A stretch of 64,000 nucleotides of DNA from NCBI GenBank assembly GCA_035578175.1, contig JAQMRL010000001.1, positions 51,917,553 to 51,981,552 of the forward strand, in the 5' to 3' direction. The notes under the pieces were generated by a model. It did no database searches and was not told the DNA's origin. It was given only the letters and a program-made list of their open reading frames with translations. The stretch is from Catonia carolina (taxonomy: Eukaryota > Arthropoda > Insecta > Hemiptera > Achilidae). This document shows, one piece after another, positions 24,111 through 35,809 of this stretch. How positions within the stretch are numbered: position 1 is the stretch's first letter; every line of letters starts with the position of its first letter. The position numbers and the translations under genes were made by a program.

Positions 24111-25570
24111 CGAGTATTTATAGTATTATATACTCAGTATATCTCTTACTTTCTAACATAACACATTTTCTGGAAATTACTAAATTTACTAAGTATCTGG
24201 AAATTGCAGTCATGTATATCTGAACTCTAAAGCGGTAAGAAGATTGTTCAAAAAAAGGTTTTTTTTTTATTTTTTCATAAAAATGACAGTAAAAGGTACA
24301 AAGGTGAAGGTAGGGCTAATAGTGCAACGTTCACTTAACGACGGGAGTCCAGAACTCAAAACATTACTATCCTGTGTAGTTCATAATTTAAAACTAATTA
24401 TATGTAAAAATTAAATACTTTAGTATTTTCTAAAAAAAATATATAAGTATTTTATATACTTTCATGGAATTTTAAAGTCTGTCGTTCACTGAATGATTTC
24501 TTAGAACCTCGGTTATCTAATATGAACGATTACGGCAGAAATCTTTTGAATTATAAGATTTTTAACGATGCTTTATAAAATTCACGCATTTTAATGTTTT
24601 CTGAGTTGTTTAGCAGTGTATTAGTTAAATAAAAATTCATAACATCACGATTTATCTTGAGAATTATAGCCTACAGCTTTTATTGAATTCATTAATATAA
24701 TATGCTACAGTAATTTCCTGTAAATATATACAATAATGGCAATAACAAATAAATATCGTAGGTTTGCCTACATCCTTATAAAGATAGAACTGCAGTTTTT
24801 TTTAGTTAGCTACTATGTAGCAATATTGTAAATTGATTTATATGCTGTACACGTCCAAGGTTAAGTATTAGAACATAAATGACAAGCAGTACTCGCTTGT
24901 CAACACAATTATGGATACATTTATAATAGAGTCAGAATTATTTGTTATAAATAAATAACGTCTGTTTTAATTGTACTATTGCTCTCTAAGCGCTTAAATT
25001 TTATTAAACTACAATTATCGCAAATTACTATCGGAATTACAAATACATAAAGACGTCATGAATAAGAAGAAATATTTATTTATTATATAGATTGTTATCG
25101 CTATTAATGTTTATTTATTTGTATAATAGACAAGTTAGTGGCATTTATTTACTATAATTACTAGTGTTAAAAAATTGTGTAAGTACTAACCGCCCGATAA
25201 TAAAAGTGAAATATTTTGAAATAATTACAGTCGTTAATATTAAATTATTAATGTTATTTTATAAATTATTTATTATTTATTAAGATTATAATAAAAAACT
25301 TTGTAGAAAAATGTTTTTAATACATTTATTTTACATATGATATAAATTTTTTACCATAATTGTTTTAATTTTCCCCTGTTCAATCTTTGTTTCCCATGAA
25401 ATATTGTGGTATTTGCATATCTTATCTTATTTAGCTCCCCCAGAAAAAGTGCAAAAACTCGTTATACAAACCACCCACTCTATCCTTCAGAGCAATTGTT
25501 TAAGGATTTTCAAGTAAAGATGTTGCTGTTTTACAAGGTTCATGGTGTGGGCCTTATCTATAATGGTTAT
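24111..25570. other. AT-rich intergenic DNA, nothing recognised
   Basis: Very AT-rich with frequent TTTATTTAT and ATTAAT runs. No gene or repeat end seen. Confidence 0.5.
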
Positions 25571-25685
25571 AACTATACTATGCGTTATATCATCATGAGC
25601 TTGAAGGTCGAAAGAGTTAGCCACTGTACTCCCGGACGCATTCTACATGTGCTACTTGTGATCACACAAGCACACGAGCGCATTA
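25571..25685 (+). repeat. Dispersed repeat family D, copy 1
   Basis: Shares TATGCGT-ATATC, CAGCTTGAAGGTCGA or its near form, CCCACT, TACATGTGCTAC-like and CACACGAG-like blocks in order with 58935-59062. Ends are not defined. Confidence 0.6.
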
Positions 25686-25983
25686 AAACGATTTAAGTAT
25701 CTAAAAGTATAACAAGTTATCGATTCATTATAGTTCTATGTTGATTTTCGGTTATTAAAGGTTATAGCACCCTACCATTCAGCTACTCAATTAATTGTTT
25801 TTAATGGTAACTGACCTTATCCAATAGGTATCGCAGGGAACGACAAGGAAACCAGGGCCACTGCGGCTCGCAGGTCACTTTTTAGAAACCAATAATCTAT
25901 ATACACACATACATAGTAAGTTATACTGTAGGAAGTATTGTGATCGTTCAAATTTTTCGATATACGGATTATATAAATCTTTT

Positions 25984-26472
25984 CGGGTCTTTTCTGTTAT
26001 TCCCTCCCCCAGCATAATTTTTCACATTTTGTGAATATTTCGTATGCAACCTTACAGTATTTTTAACGATAGAAACGGGAAAAATATTTTAAAATGTCCT
26101 ACACCATTATTCCTCAAGTTATGGTTAAATATAGGTAGGGTAAACACATTTGCTTTTTCTCAATATTGTTACTTTATCAATTAATGAAATATTTTAAATT
26201 CACTGGATTCATGACATCATTAAATAAATTAATCATTTAATTAATTTAACATAATTAAATTAAATATTATTAAATAATTGATTAATTTTCAATAACTAAT
26301 TAGTTTACGGTTAACTTGTAAAAGAAAAAAACTTTAACGTTAACTTGAAAAATATTGTTATATAATTTTTGAAATATTTTTTACCGTTAAAAATACTGTA
26401 AAACTACCTACATAAAAAAATAACTACAAAATGTAAAAAATTATGCTGAGGGGGGATAACAGAAAAGACCCC
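25984..26472. mobile_element. MITE-like element with ~85-bp imperfect terminal inverted repeats
   Basis: The left end (25984-26068) and the complement of the right end (26385-26472) share GGGTCTTTTCTGTTAT, a C-rich block, CAGCATAATTTTT, ACATTTTGT and ACAGTATTTTTAACG in the same order. The interior is ~315 bp of AT-rich noncoding DNA. I could not define a target duplication, so the superfamily is open. Confidence 0.75.
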
Positions 26473-26785
26473 TAAGTTTATTTAGTGTTATGCGAAAATT
26501 TTCCCGATTTTGTCACAAATTGAAACCAAACCCTTTTACTTTAACACTGAGATGGTTGATAACTCGCCACCGAGGGGACTTTAAGTGCTCTTGTTTTTTC
26601 TTTGTTATTTTAGTAATATTAAATTCACAAAATAACATCCATAGACAATAATTATAAACAGCCTTTATAATTTAATAATAGACAAATGACATGAATATCA
26701 TGAGAAAATGATTGCACCTATGACCTCCTCCTTACCACCTCTGGAAATATATTTAAGTAAAAAGCAAATCAACAAAATAAAGTTA
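26473..26785. other. AT-rich spacer
   Basis: No feature recognised. Confidence 0.4.
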
Positions 26786-26945
26786 ACTGCGTACGTAGCA
26801 TAGTGGTTAGCGTGCTAGGCTACAAAACAGAAAGTTCCAAATTTGATTCCCGGCTAAGGTCTAGAATCTACGTTAAAATTTACCGTTCCATAACGTACAG
26901 TAGTCGCTAATAAACGTTGATGCGAATTTAAATAAACTAATAGAA
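26786..26945 (+). mobile_element. tRNA-derived SINE
   Basis: The A box (TAGCATAGTGGTTAG) at about 26797-26811 and B box (ATTTGATTCCCGG) at about 26841-26853 sit in a tRNA-like head. The body contains TTACCGTTCC and GTCGCTAATAAACGTTGATG, matching the plan of the SINE at 62455-62645. Confidence 0.75.
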
Positions 26946-29900
26946 AAACAAAACTTTTTAGAAGCACAATCTAATATTGGTTGTATTTTATCTCTGTGTC
27001 TTGTTCTTTGATAGAAAAGGCTAAAATACTGAAAATCAGGATGTGAGAACACTTAAGAACATAAAACATATACCCAAATAAAATATAACAAACAGGAAAT
27101 GATTATAGGCTGTGGTACATATAATAAACTTGTTAGAACTTAGATGAAACAGTTGGATCTTATCAATTTCTTAATTTCTGAGAAATGAAGTTACATATAA
27201 AACGGAAATAAAATAAATAAAAGATTTAGTACGAGCTGTAAAATTAAGATAAATACACTAGCTTAGTGGGTGGGTGTAGACTATATATTATTGACTGAAA
27301 CTATTGAAATAAATAAGATACTTGTAAACAGAAACAAGCTAAAAAAGGATAAAATGATTAAAATGAATTTCCTTTCAAGTACGGTTTAAATAAAGAACAG
27401 AAGCTAGATTCACAGTTCTGTGAATGAGAAATAGTTCACCCAGTAGAATATTATGACAAAATATCCTTCACGAACTTGAACTAAGTCCACTTTCGCTTGT
27501 TATCTTGAACTCTACATAAACATTTAGCCGTTCTCTACCAGTCTTACAACTTTTAAAGTAGCTTTATTTACCATTTTTCCGTGTAAAAGGTTTAGGCTAG
27601 TGAGGATGGGGCAGAGGGAAGAGACAACAAGAAGGCCGTATTTGGTAATATGCAGAGTGTAGAAAACAAAAAAATTTCGTTTACACAACTTCATAGTTTG
27701 CTGCTTTGCTGCAGTAATCTATTTCGCAAGTAAAATTGATAACGAGGACAAAATTTTTGCCTATTCTAAAAATATCAAATAGGCCTAAGTCTGTCACGAA
27801 ATATCTATTAAAAATTACTGTTTTTGTAGCTAAATACTACGCTTAATTTCATATGAAATTTCTGTCTGATAATCAATTTAACAAATTTATCCCATTACAA
27901 ACGCAATTCTGATAAAATGTTGTTTCGGCACAAACACATGTAAGAAATATGTAAAATTACTCATTTAAAACAAAAAGAAAACCTTGAACGGAAAAAACTT
28001 CTAACTGGACCTTTATTAAATTTGTATATGGTCTTTGTGTTGCATAGGCCTACATTTTCATTAAATTACGTGCAAAACTTTTTAAAAGAAAACAACAAAA
28101 TCAGCAGTCGCGTGACTGACTGACAAAGGTGGCTACTTAATTAATTAAGTTAACAAATTAAATAAAAAATATTTTGGTAAATTAATTAATGGTAATTTTT
28201 TCCATGGTAATTGTTGATAGCCAAGTTAGACGTAACGGCAACAAGAGATTTTTCCCGTGCAAAAACAATCCAGGCGCGCCAAAAACGTACTCACTTCAAA
28301 AACTCGATTCCAGTGTGCAATTAAATATTTTTGAACGCTGCGCTGTACCGAATCAGTTGATAGTGAACGAAAACTGAAATAGAGAATAGACTGAACCAGG
28401 AACTCATCTTTCTGGACATAGCCTACGTCTCACAATTCTGTTTGGATAGTAACAAATGGTAAAGAAATTGCAAAAGTTTTGACGAATGCCTATCGGGACT
28501 GTAGTTGGTCCATTTTTTTATGGAATACGCATTCCATTTTTGAATATAAGGATCGACAAAAAATTTTCTTGTACAGAATTCTCTATTCTTTGTTCCTTCC
28601 AAAACTATACCCGTCATTTTTGAAAAAAAAAACAGACGTTAACACTTTCATCAATCTAAATATTTGCTGAAGGTCAATAATTTTAGTTCAGAATTAATTA
28701 CTAATGCAAATTGTGACTTATTTACAAGATTTATTAAATTGTTCTGTTTCAGCCGTGAATTTCTATTACGTAGTACTACTGTACTACAGTAGCCTACAGT
28801 AGATCCACATTCTTTGGACATCAGCACCTGGATGTCTATTGTGAAATGGCAGTATCGATCTGTCAAAGAGCAACTAGTAGGCTACATTTAATTTGTGCCA
28901 AACTTTAATTTTATTGTAAATTTTATGAACTAAATATTTTACCATTTTCTATATAACATTATTTTTTAATTGTTTTATATATCCTTTTCGTTTTACTTTG
29001 AGACAAAACATAAATTATAAATAATTGTCTTACTTTTGTGCTAAGTTATTATTAAGCTGACAGTGTTTTCAATAAGTTTAGTACCTCTCACAATATTTGC
29101 TGAATCCTGTTAGTTATGTGCCAACACAGATACCCACCTTTTTCTCTACAATTTGTCCCACGATATTGAATTACTTACTGAAAAAAAATAATAAAAAAGC
29201 TTAGTTAGTTAATAAATTACTCGTTGAAATTTTTGATAAAATTGATTTACGAGTATTAAAGTAAGTTATTGGAGTGAAAGTCATTGACGAAAACCAGAAA
29301 TAAGATATAATCAGTTAGTCAGTTGAAATGAAGGGCTTGAATAAATGGGGATGCGGCAAAAGCAACGGCAAGCGGTATGGGAAATATACGTACGAAGTTT
29401 GATGCGATCTCACAGCTGTGCAACTAATGGAGCGGACCGAGGGCATGATCAATGGCGCCACAGATGATGTTAGCTATAAGAGGAAAAGGAAAAGAAGAGG
29501 TATAAGCCATCTAGATGTGAACGAATCTGTATCAGATTGTACGTCACTCTTTTTCCCTTCCTATATTCCCTCTCTGTAAAATCTCGATCTTTTTCTTTTA
29601 TCCAGGACTAGAGGGATAAATTGCTCATGTCTATCTTTCATTATTATTAGTTTACACTGATCTCCGTGTGATTCCCAAAGGTAATAATAACATTTTAGAA
29701 AAGTTCGTAAAGCTAGAATTAAGAGAAAGAATTAATAAGTACTTCATTTCCCCTCATTCCTTCATTCATAAGTGTTCATAGCTTAATGAAACGAAAGTGG
29801 AATCTCAGTTGTCACAACAGTATCAATTTTATTTTTCTTGGGGTTATTATTAGCTTCAGAGGGATGCATTAAATAAACTCGTTTATTGTATTCCAGATTT

Positions 29901-29955
29901 CCCTGTTTTCACTCAATACTTTACTTTTTCTAGGTATCACTTCAAAAAACCAATA
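26946..29955. other. Intergenic DNA, nothing firmly identified
   Basis: AT-rich with chance ORFs. 29330-29520 is GC-richer with no repeat match. Confidence 0.45.
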
Positions 29956-30703
29956 CAGTAGACTCTCAGAAATCCGGACTAATGTGGCGGACGACCGGTC
30001 CGGATTTCGAAAAATCCGGATTTCCCGGAGATTGGCAATTTCGTCTTTATGGCGAATAATTATGACAATAAGCATTAACGTTTATCTGCTAATATGAGTG
30101 AGCTTCTGAAAAAACTTTAAAACACTTTAGGCCTAATAAATTACAGTAGGCTACTGGTACTGTAATTATTCAATATACAAAGCACAAACATTGACTAAAC
30201 TTAAAGCTACTGTACCGTAATAAGATTCGATTGCACTCTTTGTAAGATTAGCAAGTTACGGATTTCAAACATGTAACAATGAACGTCATATATGTCTCAA
30301 TTATAGAGTAATTACACGATCAACTAAATAAAATCTAAATGTACTGTAGTACGGTACTGTGCTTAGTAAAGTACGGTTCTGAGATTAAATAAAATGTCTC
30401 GTAAAATCATAAACATAGATTTTACTGAAACACAGAGCTCCCGACGACGCAAACTACTGTGGGCCCTAAATGACAAAAAATGTCATTTACATACATTTTA
30501 TATACGCAATTATTATTAAAAAGTACATACACACAAATTATAGTGCTAATCGCATGATCGTTCATCGGGCCAATCCCATGAAAACTTTTTACTGGTTGTT
30601 AATTTAAAAGTTGTAAATTTTTAGAAAATAAAGTAAAAAAAAGTCATCGTCCGGACTATCCGGAGTCCGGACTAGCGCGATCCGGATTTTTGAGAGTCTA
30701 CTG
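29956..30703. mobile_element. pogo-like MITE, 748 bp
   Basis: Inverted ends begin CAGTAGACTCTCA and match through AAATCCGGA with one mismatch over ~23 bp; TA lies directly outside both ends (29954-29955 and 30704-30705). The CAGT start and TA duplication fit the pogo/Tigger branch of Tc1/mariner. Subterminal regions contain several TCCGGA dyads that may be transposase binding sites. No transposase coding sequence is present, so it is non-autonomous. A sense or antisense ORF inside has no domain. Confidence 0.88.
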
Positions 30704-33310
30704 TACTAATTTTCAGAATTTTGTAGTTCTTTGGGGAGGTTGAGAAATAATATTTTATTGCTTAACGTAGTTACCTCCTTCCTGCCTTGTAAGTTGTGAG
30801 TAAATGGGCGAAATGAAAATGCTTTAGTTTTCTGTTATGGCACCCAAGGAAGAAATGAAATTCAGATCTCTAGGTGATCAGGAAGGCAGAGAATTAGTAA
30901 TGAGAGAGTGAGTCAATCAGCCAATCAGTGAAGACATTTGCGTGTATACATAACCAACAGAATATAGTAATGAGTGAGTCAGTCAGTTAGTCATCTGTAT
31001 TATATAGAAGATTTAAGTTTGTGGACTTGTTGTTCCGTACTTATTCTTTTTTGCTGGGATCCTACGGATCTCTCTACGTTCCCATTACACAGCTCATCGT
31101 CTTGCAATCCCTGTATTCTTTGTTTCCTTCTATTATCTGGACGAAAAAAGAATGTTCGCTATATTACTAATCCGCTGTCTTTAGTTGGACATGGCCACAT
31201 CAAACCTACCGTCTGATCTGTGGTCTATCTTCAACGGTGAATGTCTATGTCCTGTGAATGTCCGTTCCCTTATACCTTCCTTTCTCATATGCTCCACTCT
31301 GAAGACTACGACCTACGGAACCAGTCCATCTCTAAAGTCTCCAGCCTTTGTTTATGCCTTGGACTAGTTTACTAGCACTCAGTACCAACTGTAGCTATAA
31401 GCTCCAATACAAATGTTTTTTCAAGACAATCTAAATTGCTGCTCACTTTATTGAAACCGATCTGTGCGTATTCAAAGACTGACTATCTATGTATTCAAAG
31501 ACTGTTGTCTAATTTCTAAGGAAAATTATTTACACTCAACGATATATTACATCAAACAAACTTTACTCTACGATTTCCATGTTTCACATATCCACAAAAC
31601 CTTCTTAGACTTTAAATCTCACATGTCACTGAATCCACCACGAAGACTGAAACAACGTAGGGAAATGAAATAGCCCTTAAATTATCCATTTAAAATTTCA
31701 CTTACAACGTTAAAATAAAATTAATAATAAGATATATAACTAAAGAATTTCGGGAAAATTTTCATTTTAGTTTGAAACACTGCAAATTTGTGGTGTCCAC
31801 CTGTAAGTAATTTACAGTCATTTGATTTTGTAATATTCTAATTAATTATTTCAATAATTTTAGTACAGTTGTGAAAATAAAATAAGCGTTAAAAACTGTG
31901 GATTTCAATTAAACAAAAGGGCTGATGAAAATCAAGTAAATAGAAAAATTGATGATCGTAATTCTAGAAGTGGATGTAATAGAACGTTTAACGATATAGG
32001 CTCCGAACTATAACTGACATTATTAAAGACATGTAAGAGATTAATCAGTTATTTTCTTATTAATTTTTATTAGATTAAATTAGAGCGTGAAAAAATACTG
32101 TCATTTTAAAAATTAATGTTCTAAGATAAAAAGAAACCCGCTTTTAATTAATATGTAAAATTATTTTATCAAATGAATGTTTTTCTTTCTCTAGTATCAG
32201 CTACCGGATGATTTATTGCTGACACGGTCTGATATTAATGCCAGGGTTTATATTCTGATGTTTTGTGAAATTAATTGTGTTTGATAGCCGTAAATTGCCT
32301 GAAAATAATTGGCTACTCATTATTTTTGTTAGCTTGCGTAGTAGTGTGTAATCAATATTAATTAGCGAACGTAAAAGCGAGCGTATAATGCTTTGAAGTC
32401 GAGCCAGCGCTATTTTAATAATATCCTTAAGTATATAACTGTCGGCCATCTGCGCCCAATGTATCACAAGACGCTCAGACTTAGTTTTATAAATTATTAT
32501 AATGTGCCAAAATAATAAATTATGTTTTTTATTCCGAAAAGAGAGAGAGGGAATGGTACCGGGTAAGAGCGAGAGGAAAGGGGGAGAGAGAAGAGTAGGC
32601 CTAAATGAAAGGGTGGCGGTATATCGTACGTATTACACGGACACTATGCCTGGAGTAGGCAGGGCAGACGCAGCTGTACTATGTCATTAATATACGTCGC
32701 TGCCGCCAGGGAGAATTAGCCCTGTAATTTGGCGCTGTCATCGCTTGTCACTGGCTGCGTAGCCTTGTCCATTCAATCGGATTAGACCTTATTAATTACT
32801 TTTGTATTATGTCAGCCTGCGCCTTTTCCACAGATTTCATTATAAATGAAAGACTAGAAAAGAAAATTACTTTATGAAATAGACTTTGTACACGTCATCC
32901 ATCTTCACTAATTTAAAAACCGTACCGACAAACAAGACATGCATAAACGTAACACATAAGAAACAATTCTGTCACGTAAGCTTAAATATATTTACCTTTC
33001 TGAAATACAAATAGTGTACTGTATTCAATTAACAAATAACGTATAGCTAGAACCATTTCATACGGCTTTTTGAATCTGACCCGACAATGCCGCCGGAATA
33101 ATACTGCTACTACCCGACCGCCGCCGTTAGTGTTATTAAACCGCCGTAGAGTCTGTTCATTGGGAAACTTGTTTTGTTTGTGTATAAGTATGAATTAAAT
33201 CACAAACAAAACCATAAATTACTCACATTCAATAGGTATTATAAAAAAAGTTTATTATATGTCATTATAATATACAATTTATGAACGAGTTTTTATAATA
33301 TTTTGTGTAT
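30704..33310. other. Intergenic DNA with a repeat fragment and a GC-richer block
   Basis: 30845-30895 is a fragment of a dispersed repeat (AGATCTCTAGGTGATCAGGA core), matched in inverse at 34850-34912. 32200-32830 is a GC-richer block with several TTAATTA motifs and no transposon signature; it is a conserved-element candidate. The remaining ORFs (for example 30974-31216 and 31185-31367) have no recognisable domain. Confidence 0.4.
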
Positions 33311-33471
33311 TGTTACCGTCGTTTGGTACTGTGCTGCCGGATATCAAAGCTACAGAGGGAACCGCCAATAGTTTCGAAAAGAGCGGTAGGCCTGTGGCGG
33401 CGTACCGACAGAGACCTTTGGCGCCAAGGGCGAGACCAATAACTGCCCCCTACCACACCACTCTCGGCGAC

Positions 33472-33479
33472 TATATAAA
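33472..33479 (+). promoter_or_regulatory. TATA box of the solo LTR
   Basis: TATATAAA within the LTR about 160 bp from its left end, the usual place for the U3 promoter. Whether it still drives transcription is unknown. Confidence 0.6.
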
Positions 33480-33858
33480 GAGCGTTCCACTGAGCCAGAA
33501 AGATTAGATTCCACGCATCGACAGCATCGACGAGACTTCCTACGTCGGTACACAGCTACCGGAGTCCAGCGAAGACTCATCAACGACCCCGCAAGAGAGA
33601 AGATGATGATTCCGGTCGCCGACCCGACAGCGTCGACCGGGACCGTGATCGCCCGCTGCCGTGAGCGATACCCACAGTGGTCCCTCGACCGAGCCTTGCG
33701 CCCACTGGATCCGACAAAGCAACCATCGAAGCAGTACTGCGAGGGAAGAAGATGACGTCTCCGCTAGGTCGCCCAGCCCCTTGACCGCCACGACGACTAC
33801 GACCGACGCTTCGCCAAGATGACCACCGTTTAAACGGCCCTTTTCAGGGCCACCAAAA

Positions 33859-33864
33859 AATAAA
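33859..33864 (+). terminator. Polyadenylation signal of the solo LTR
   Basis: AATAAA 38 bp before the right LTR end, downstream of the TATA box. Confidence 0.6.
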
Positions 33865-34084
33865 GGTTTCAACTCGCCACTTAATGTCGCTATCCGGTGA
33901 CAGTATTATATTTTTAGTGAATTAATGACTACTCATGCTAGTTGTAACTTACAAGATTATAGGCAGCTCCCACTCTCACCAAGCCATTTGAAATGGCACC
34001 ATCGATACTCAATTTTGTGTGTAAGAAACCTACTAACTAATAAAAACCGCAAAGAAAAGTTATTTGTGAACCTACAGTCTAATA

Positions 34085-34754
34085 CAGTAAACTTCCTCTA
34101 ATACGGCACATTCGGGACTTGAGGCATCATACCATATTACGAAATATTCCGGATTACAGGATAAAAATCGGGAAAACGGGAATCAAAGAAAATGACAGTA
34201 AAACAGCTTTGTTGTATAACTTAAACAGCTTAAGTAGAATAAATAATAACATACGTAACTGTAATGTGAAATAATTATTGACTATGAAACAAAACAGAGT
34301 ACTGTAGGTTTACAAAAAAAATTAATTAGAAGTTGAGCAAGATGGATGATCTAAGCTCATGGGATTGGCCTTCTTGGTACAAGCCATCTTAAACGAATCT
34401 CGAATATCAATTTGGTTTTTAGTGTTCTCTTTGTTTTTTTAACGAAGTAATTTCGTATGATGTGGAGTTTCATAATTTCAGCATCAATGAACAAACTGCT
34501 GCTTTTAGAAAACTTGATAAATGTATTCAAGGCATCAGCTGCTCGATTCCAAGTGATGCTTTTTGACTCGTCTACATCATCTTCATCTGAGTCCGGCACA
34601 ACGTTTTTCCTCGCGTCTTCCAATCGCAAACAATCGTGAACACGGCATGATTAATGTTTGTGTTTTGCGATCAATGTAAAATAGTAGGGCTACATATATT
34701 GTTTCTTAAGTCGTGCTGGATTATCCAGCGTACCGGACAATAGGATGTTTACTG
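34085..34754 (-). mobile_element. Tigger/pogo-like DNA transposon remnant, 670 bp
   Basis: Ends begin CAGTAAAC on both strands and keep a diverged ~25-bp inverted repeat (shared CAGTAAAC, TCCT, CGG, AC). TA lies outside both ends (34083-34084 and 34755-34756). It encloses a transposase C-terminal fragment on the minus strand. The N-terminal DNA-binding and most of the catalytic regions are deleted. Confidence 0.82.
34357..34629 (-). pseudogene. Tigger-like transposase C-terminal fragment
   Basis: The 90-codon minus-strand frame has an acidic DSDEDD stretch followed by AADALNTFIKF and EIMKLHIIRNYFVKK. This matches the usual C-terminal tail of Tigger/pogo transposases (acidic segment, ALNTFIKF-like helix, LRN-FVKK-like end). 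No DDE catalytic residues remain. It lies inside CAGTAAAC-type inverted ends, which supports the assignment. Confidence 0.75.
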
Positions 34755-34849
34755 TATCATAAAAAAATGAATGGCTACAAGATGATTTCTTTGATCCTCT
34801 ATAAGGTATATATACATCTGAAATTCTTCGCTGACTCACACACTTATCA

Positions 34850-34912
34850 GCCATACTCTAACTTTCTGATCACCTAGAGAGCTGAAATTTTGGTGAAGTT
34901 TCTTCCTTAGAG
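34850..34912 (-). repeat. Repeat fragment inverse to 30845-30895
   Basis: The minus strand reads AGGAAGAAACTTCAC, AAATTTCAGCTCTCTAGG and TGATCAGAAAG, paralleling 30845-30895 on the plus strand. The two lie 4 kb apart in opposite orientation; the rest of the element is not visible. Confidence 0.6.
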
Positions 34913-35606
34913 GTTGAACATAAAACCCAATGCATTATAGTTGATTCCACATCTTAGGAACTGTAGTAAACAATCATTCTTCTCTGCTATTGGCTGGATG
35001 AGTAATCGTAGCTATAGAAATTACTTAGCACAGGCCATCCCAATGCAGAAGGAAAACCTCATCTAATTAAAATAATATTTTACTATGATAATATTTATGA
35101 TAAATCACTGAGCTAAACACACGAATCACTGACGTAGCCTATTACTGGACAGAAACTGATATGAACAAAAATATGTTGATAAAATTTGATTTGTTACTAC
35201 CGCCTGGCCATACGATTCATACCGTCCGTGGGTCATTCTTATTGTCTCATTGTTCGAAACAAACGCATATGATTTGTTTACACTAGTTCCAAAGTTAAGT
35301 GGAGGTAGACAGAAAGTTGGTATAGAATTGTTATTATTGGAATACATGTTGTTTATATACCTTTCTGGAAAGCTTCAGGTCAAAACATAGACACATTTTT
35401 TAAATGATATCTAGGAAAAGTAAAGTACCTCAATTTCGACCACACCCTCTTTATAAGTGAAAATTTGGCTACTACCCTAATGTGATAAATATTCTTTTTG
35501 TACCTTCACAAACAGCTCTAACTCTGAAAATAGTCATTATTGGTGGCAATTTTTAAAATTGCATCTATCATTTTCCTGTGCCCGTCCTTCCGTCGCACCC
35601 AGATGT
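34913..35606. other. Intergenic DNA, nothing recognised
   Basis: AT-rich, chance ORFs only. Confidence 0.4.
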
Positions 35607-35809
35607 CAGAAACTACAAGGGATAGCTACAAACGGTTTTCGTGTTCGTAATCTAAACAAACAGTTAGTGGGCCAAGATGGGTTTGAAGTTCTAGTTTGAC
35701 CGGAAGTCAGACACAACAAGAGATAGCAATAAACAGTTTCCGGATACGTAATGTACACAGAAATTAGTGGGCCTGGATTGGGTTTGAAGTTCCGGTTTTG
35801 ACCGGAAGT
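35607..35809 (+). repeat. Tandem pair of ~101-bp units
   Basis: Units 35607-35707 and 35708-35809 both begin CAGA and end TTTGACCGGAAGT. They share ACAA-GGATAGC-like, GTAAT-TA-ACA, TTAGTGGGCC and GGGTTTGAAGTT blocks, about three quarters identical. A partial third unit with CGGAAGTC follows. A similar ACCGGAAGT end occurs at 50632-50640. Confidence 0.75.

Larger units (their letters stand above)
33311..33902. mobile_element. Solo LTR, 592 bp
   Basis: The block starts TGTTACC and ends GGTGACA, giving TG...CA termini, with a 4-bp direct repeat GTAT outside both ends (33307-33310 and 33903-33906). It is strikingly GC-rich against AT-rich flanks. A TATA box (TATATAAA, 33472-33479) and an AATAAA signal (33859-33864) lie in the order of an LTR with U3, R and U5 on the plus strand. 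No primer-binding site, gag-pol or second LTR follows, so it is a recombination remnant. A 4-bp duplication fits Ty3/Gypsy-type elements; the family is unknown. The ORFs across it are composition artefacts. Confidence 0.88.

Noticed and set aside
33310..33872. Three ORFs in the GC-rich block
   Set aside because: They overlap on opposite strands inside the solo LTR; the low stop density is due to GC content.
35607..35809. CRISPR-like or satellite array
   Set aside because: Only two diverged units without spacers; the genome is eukaryotic.
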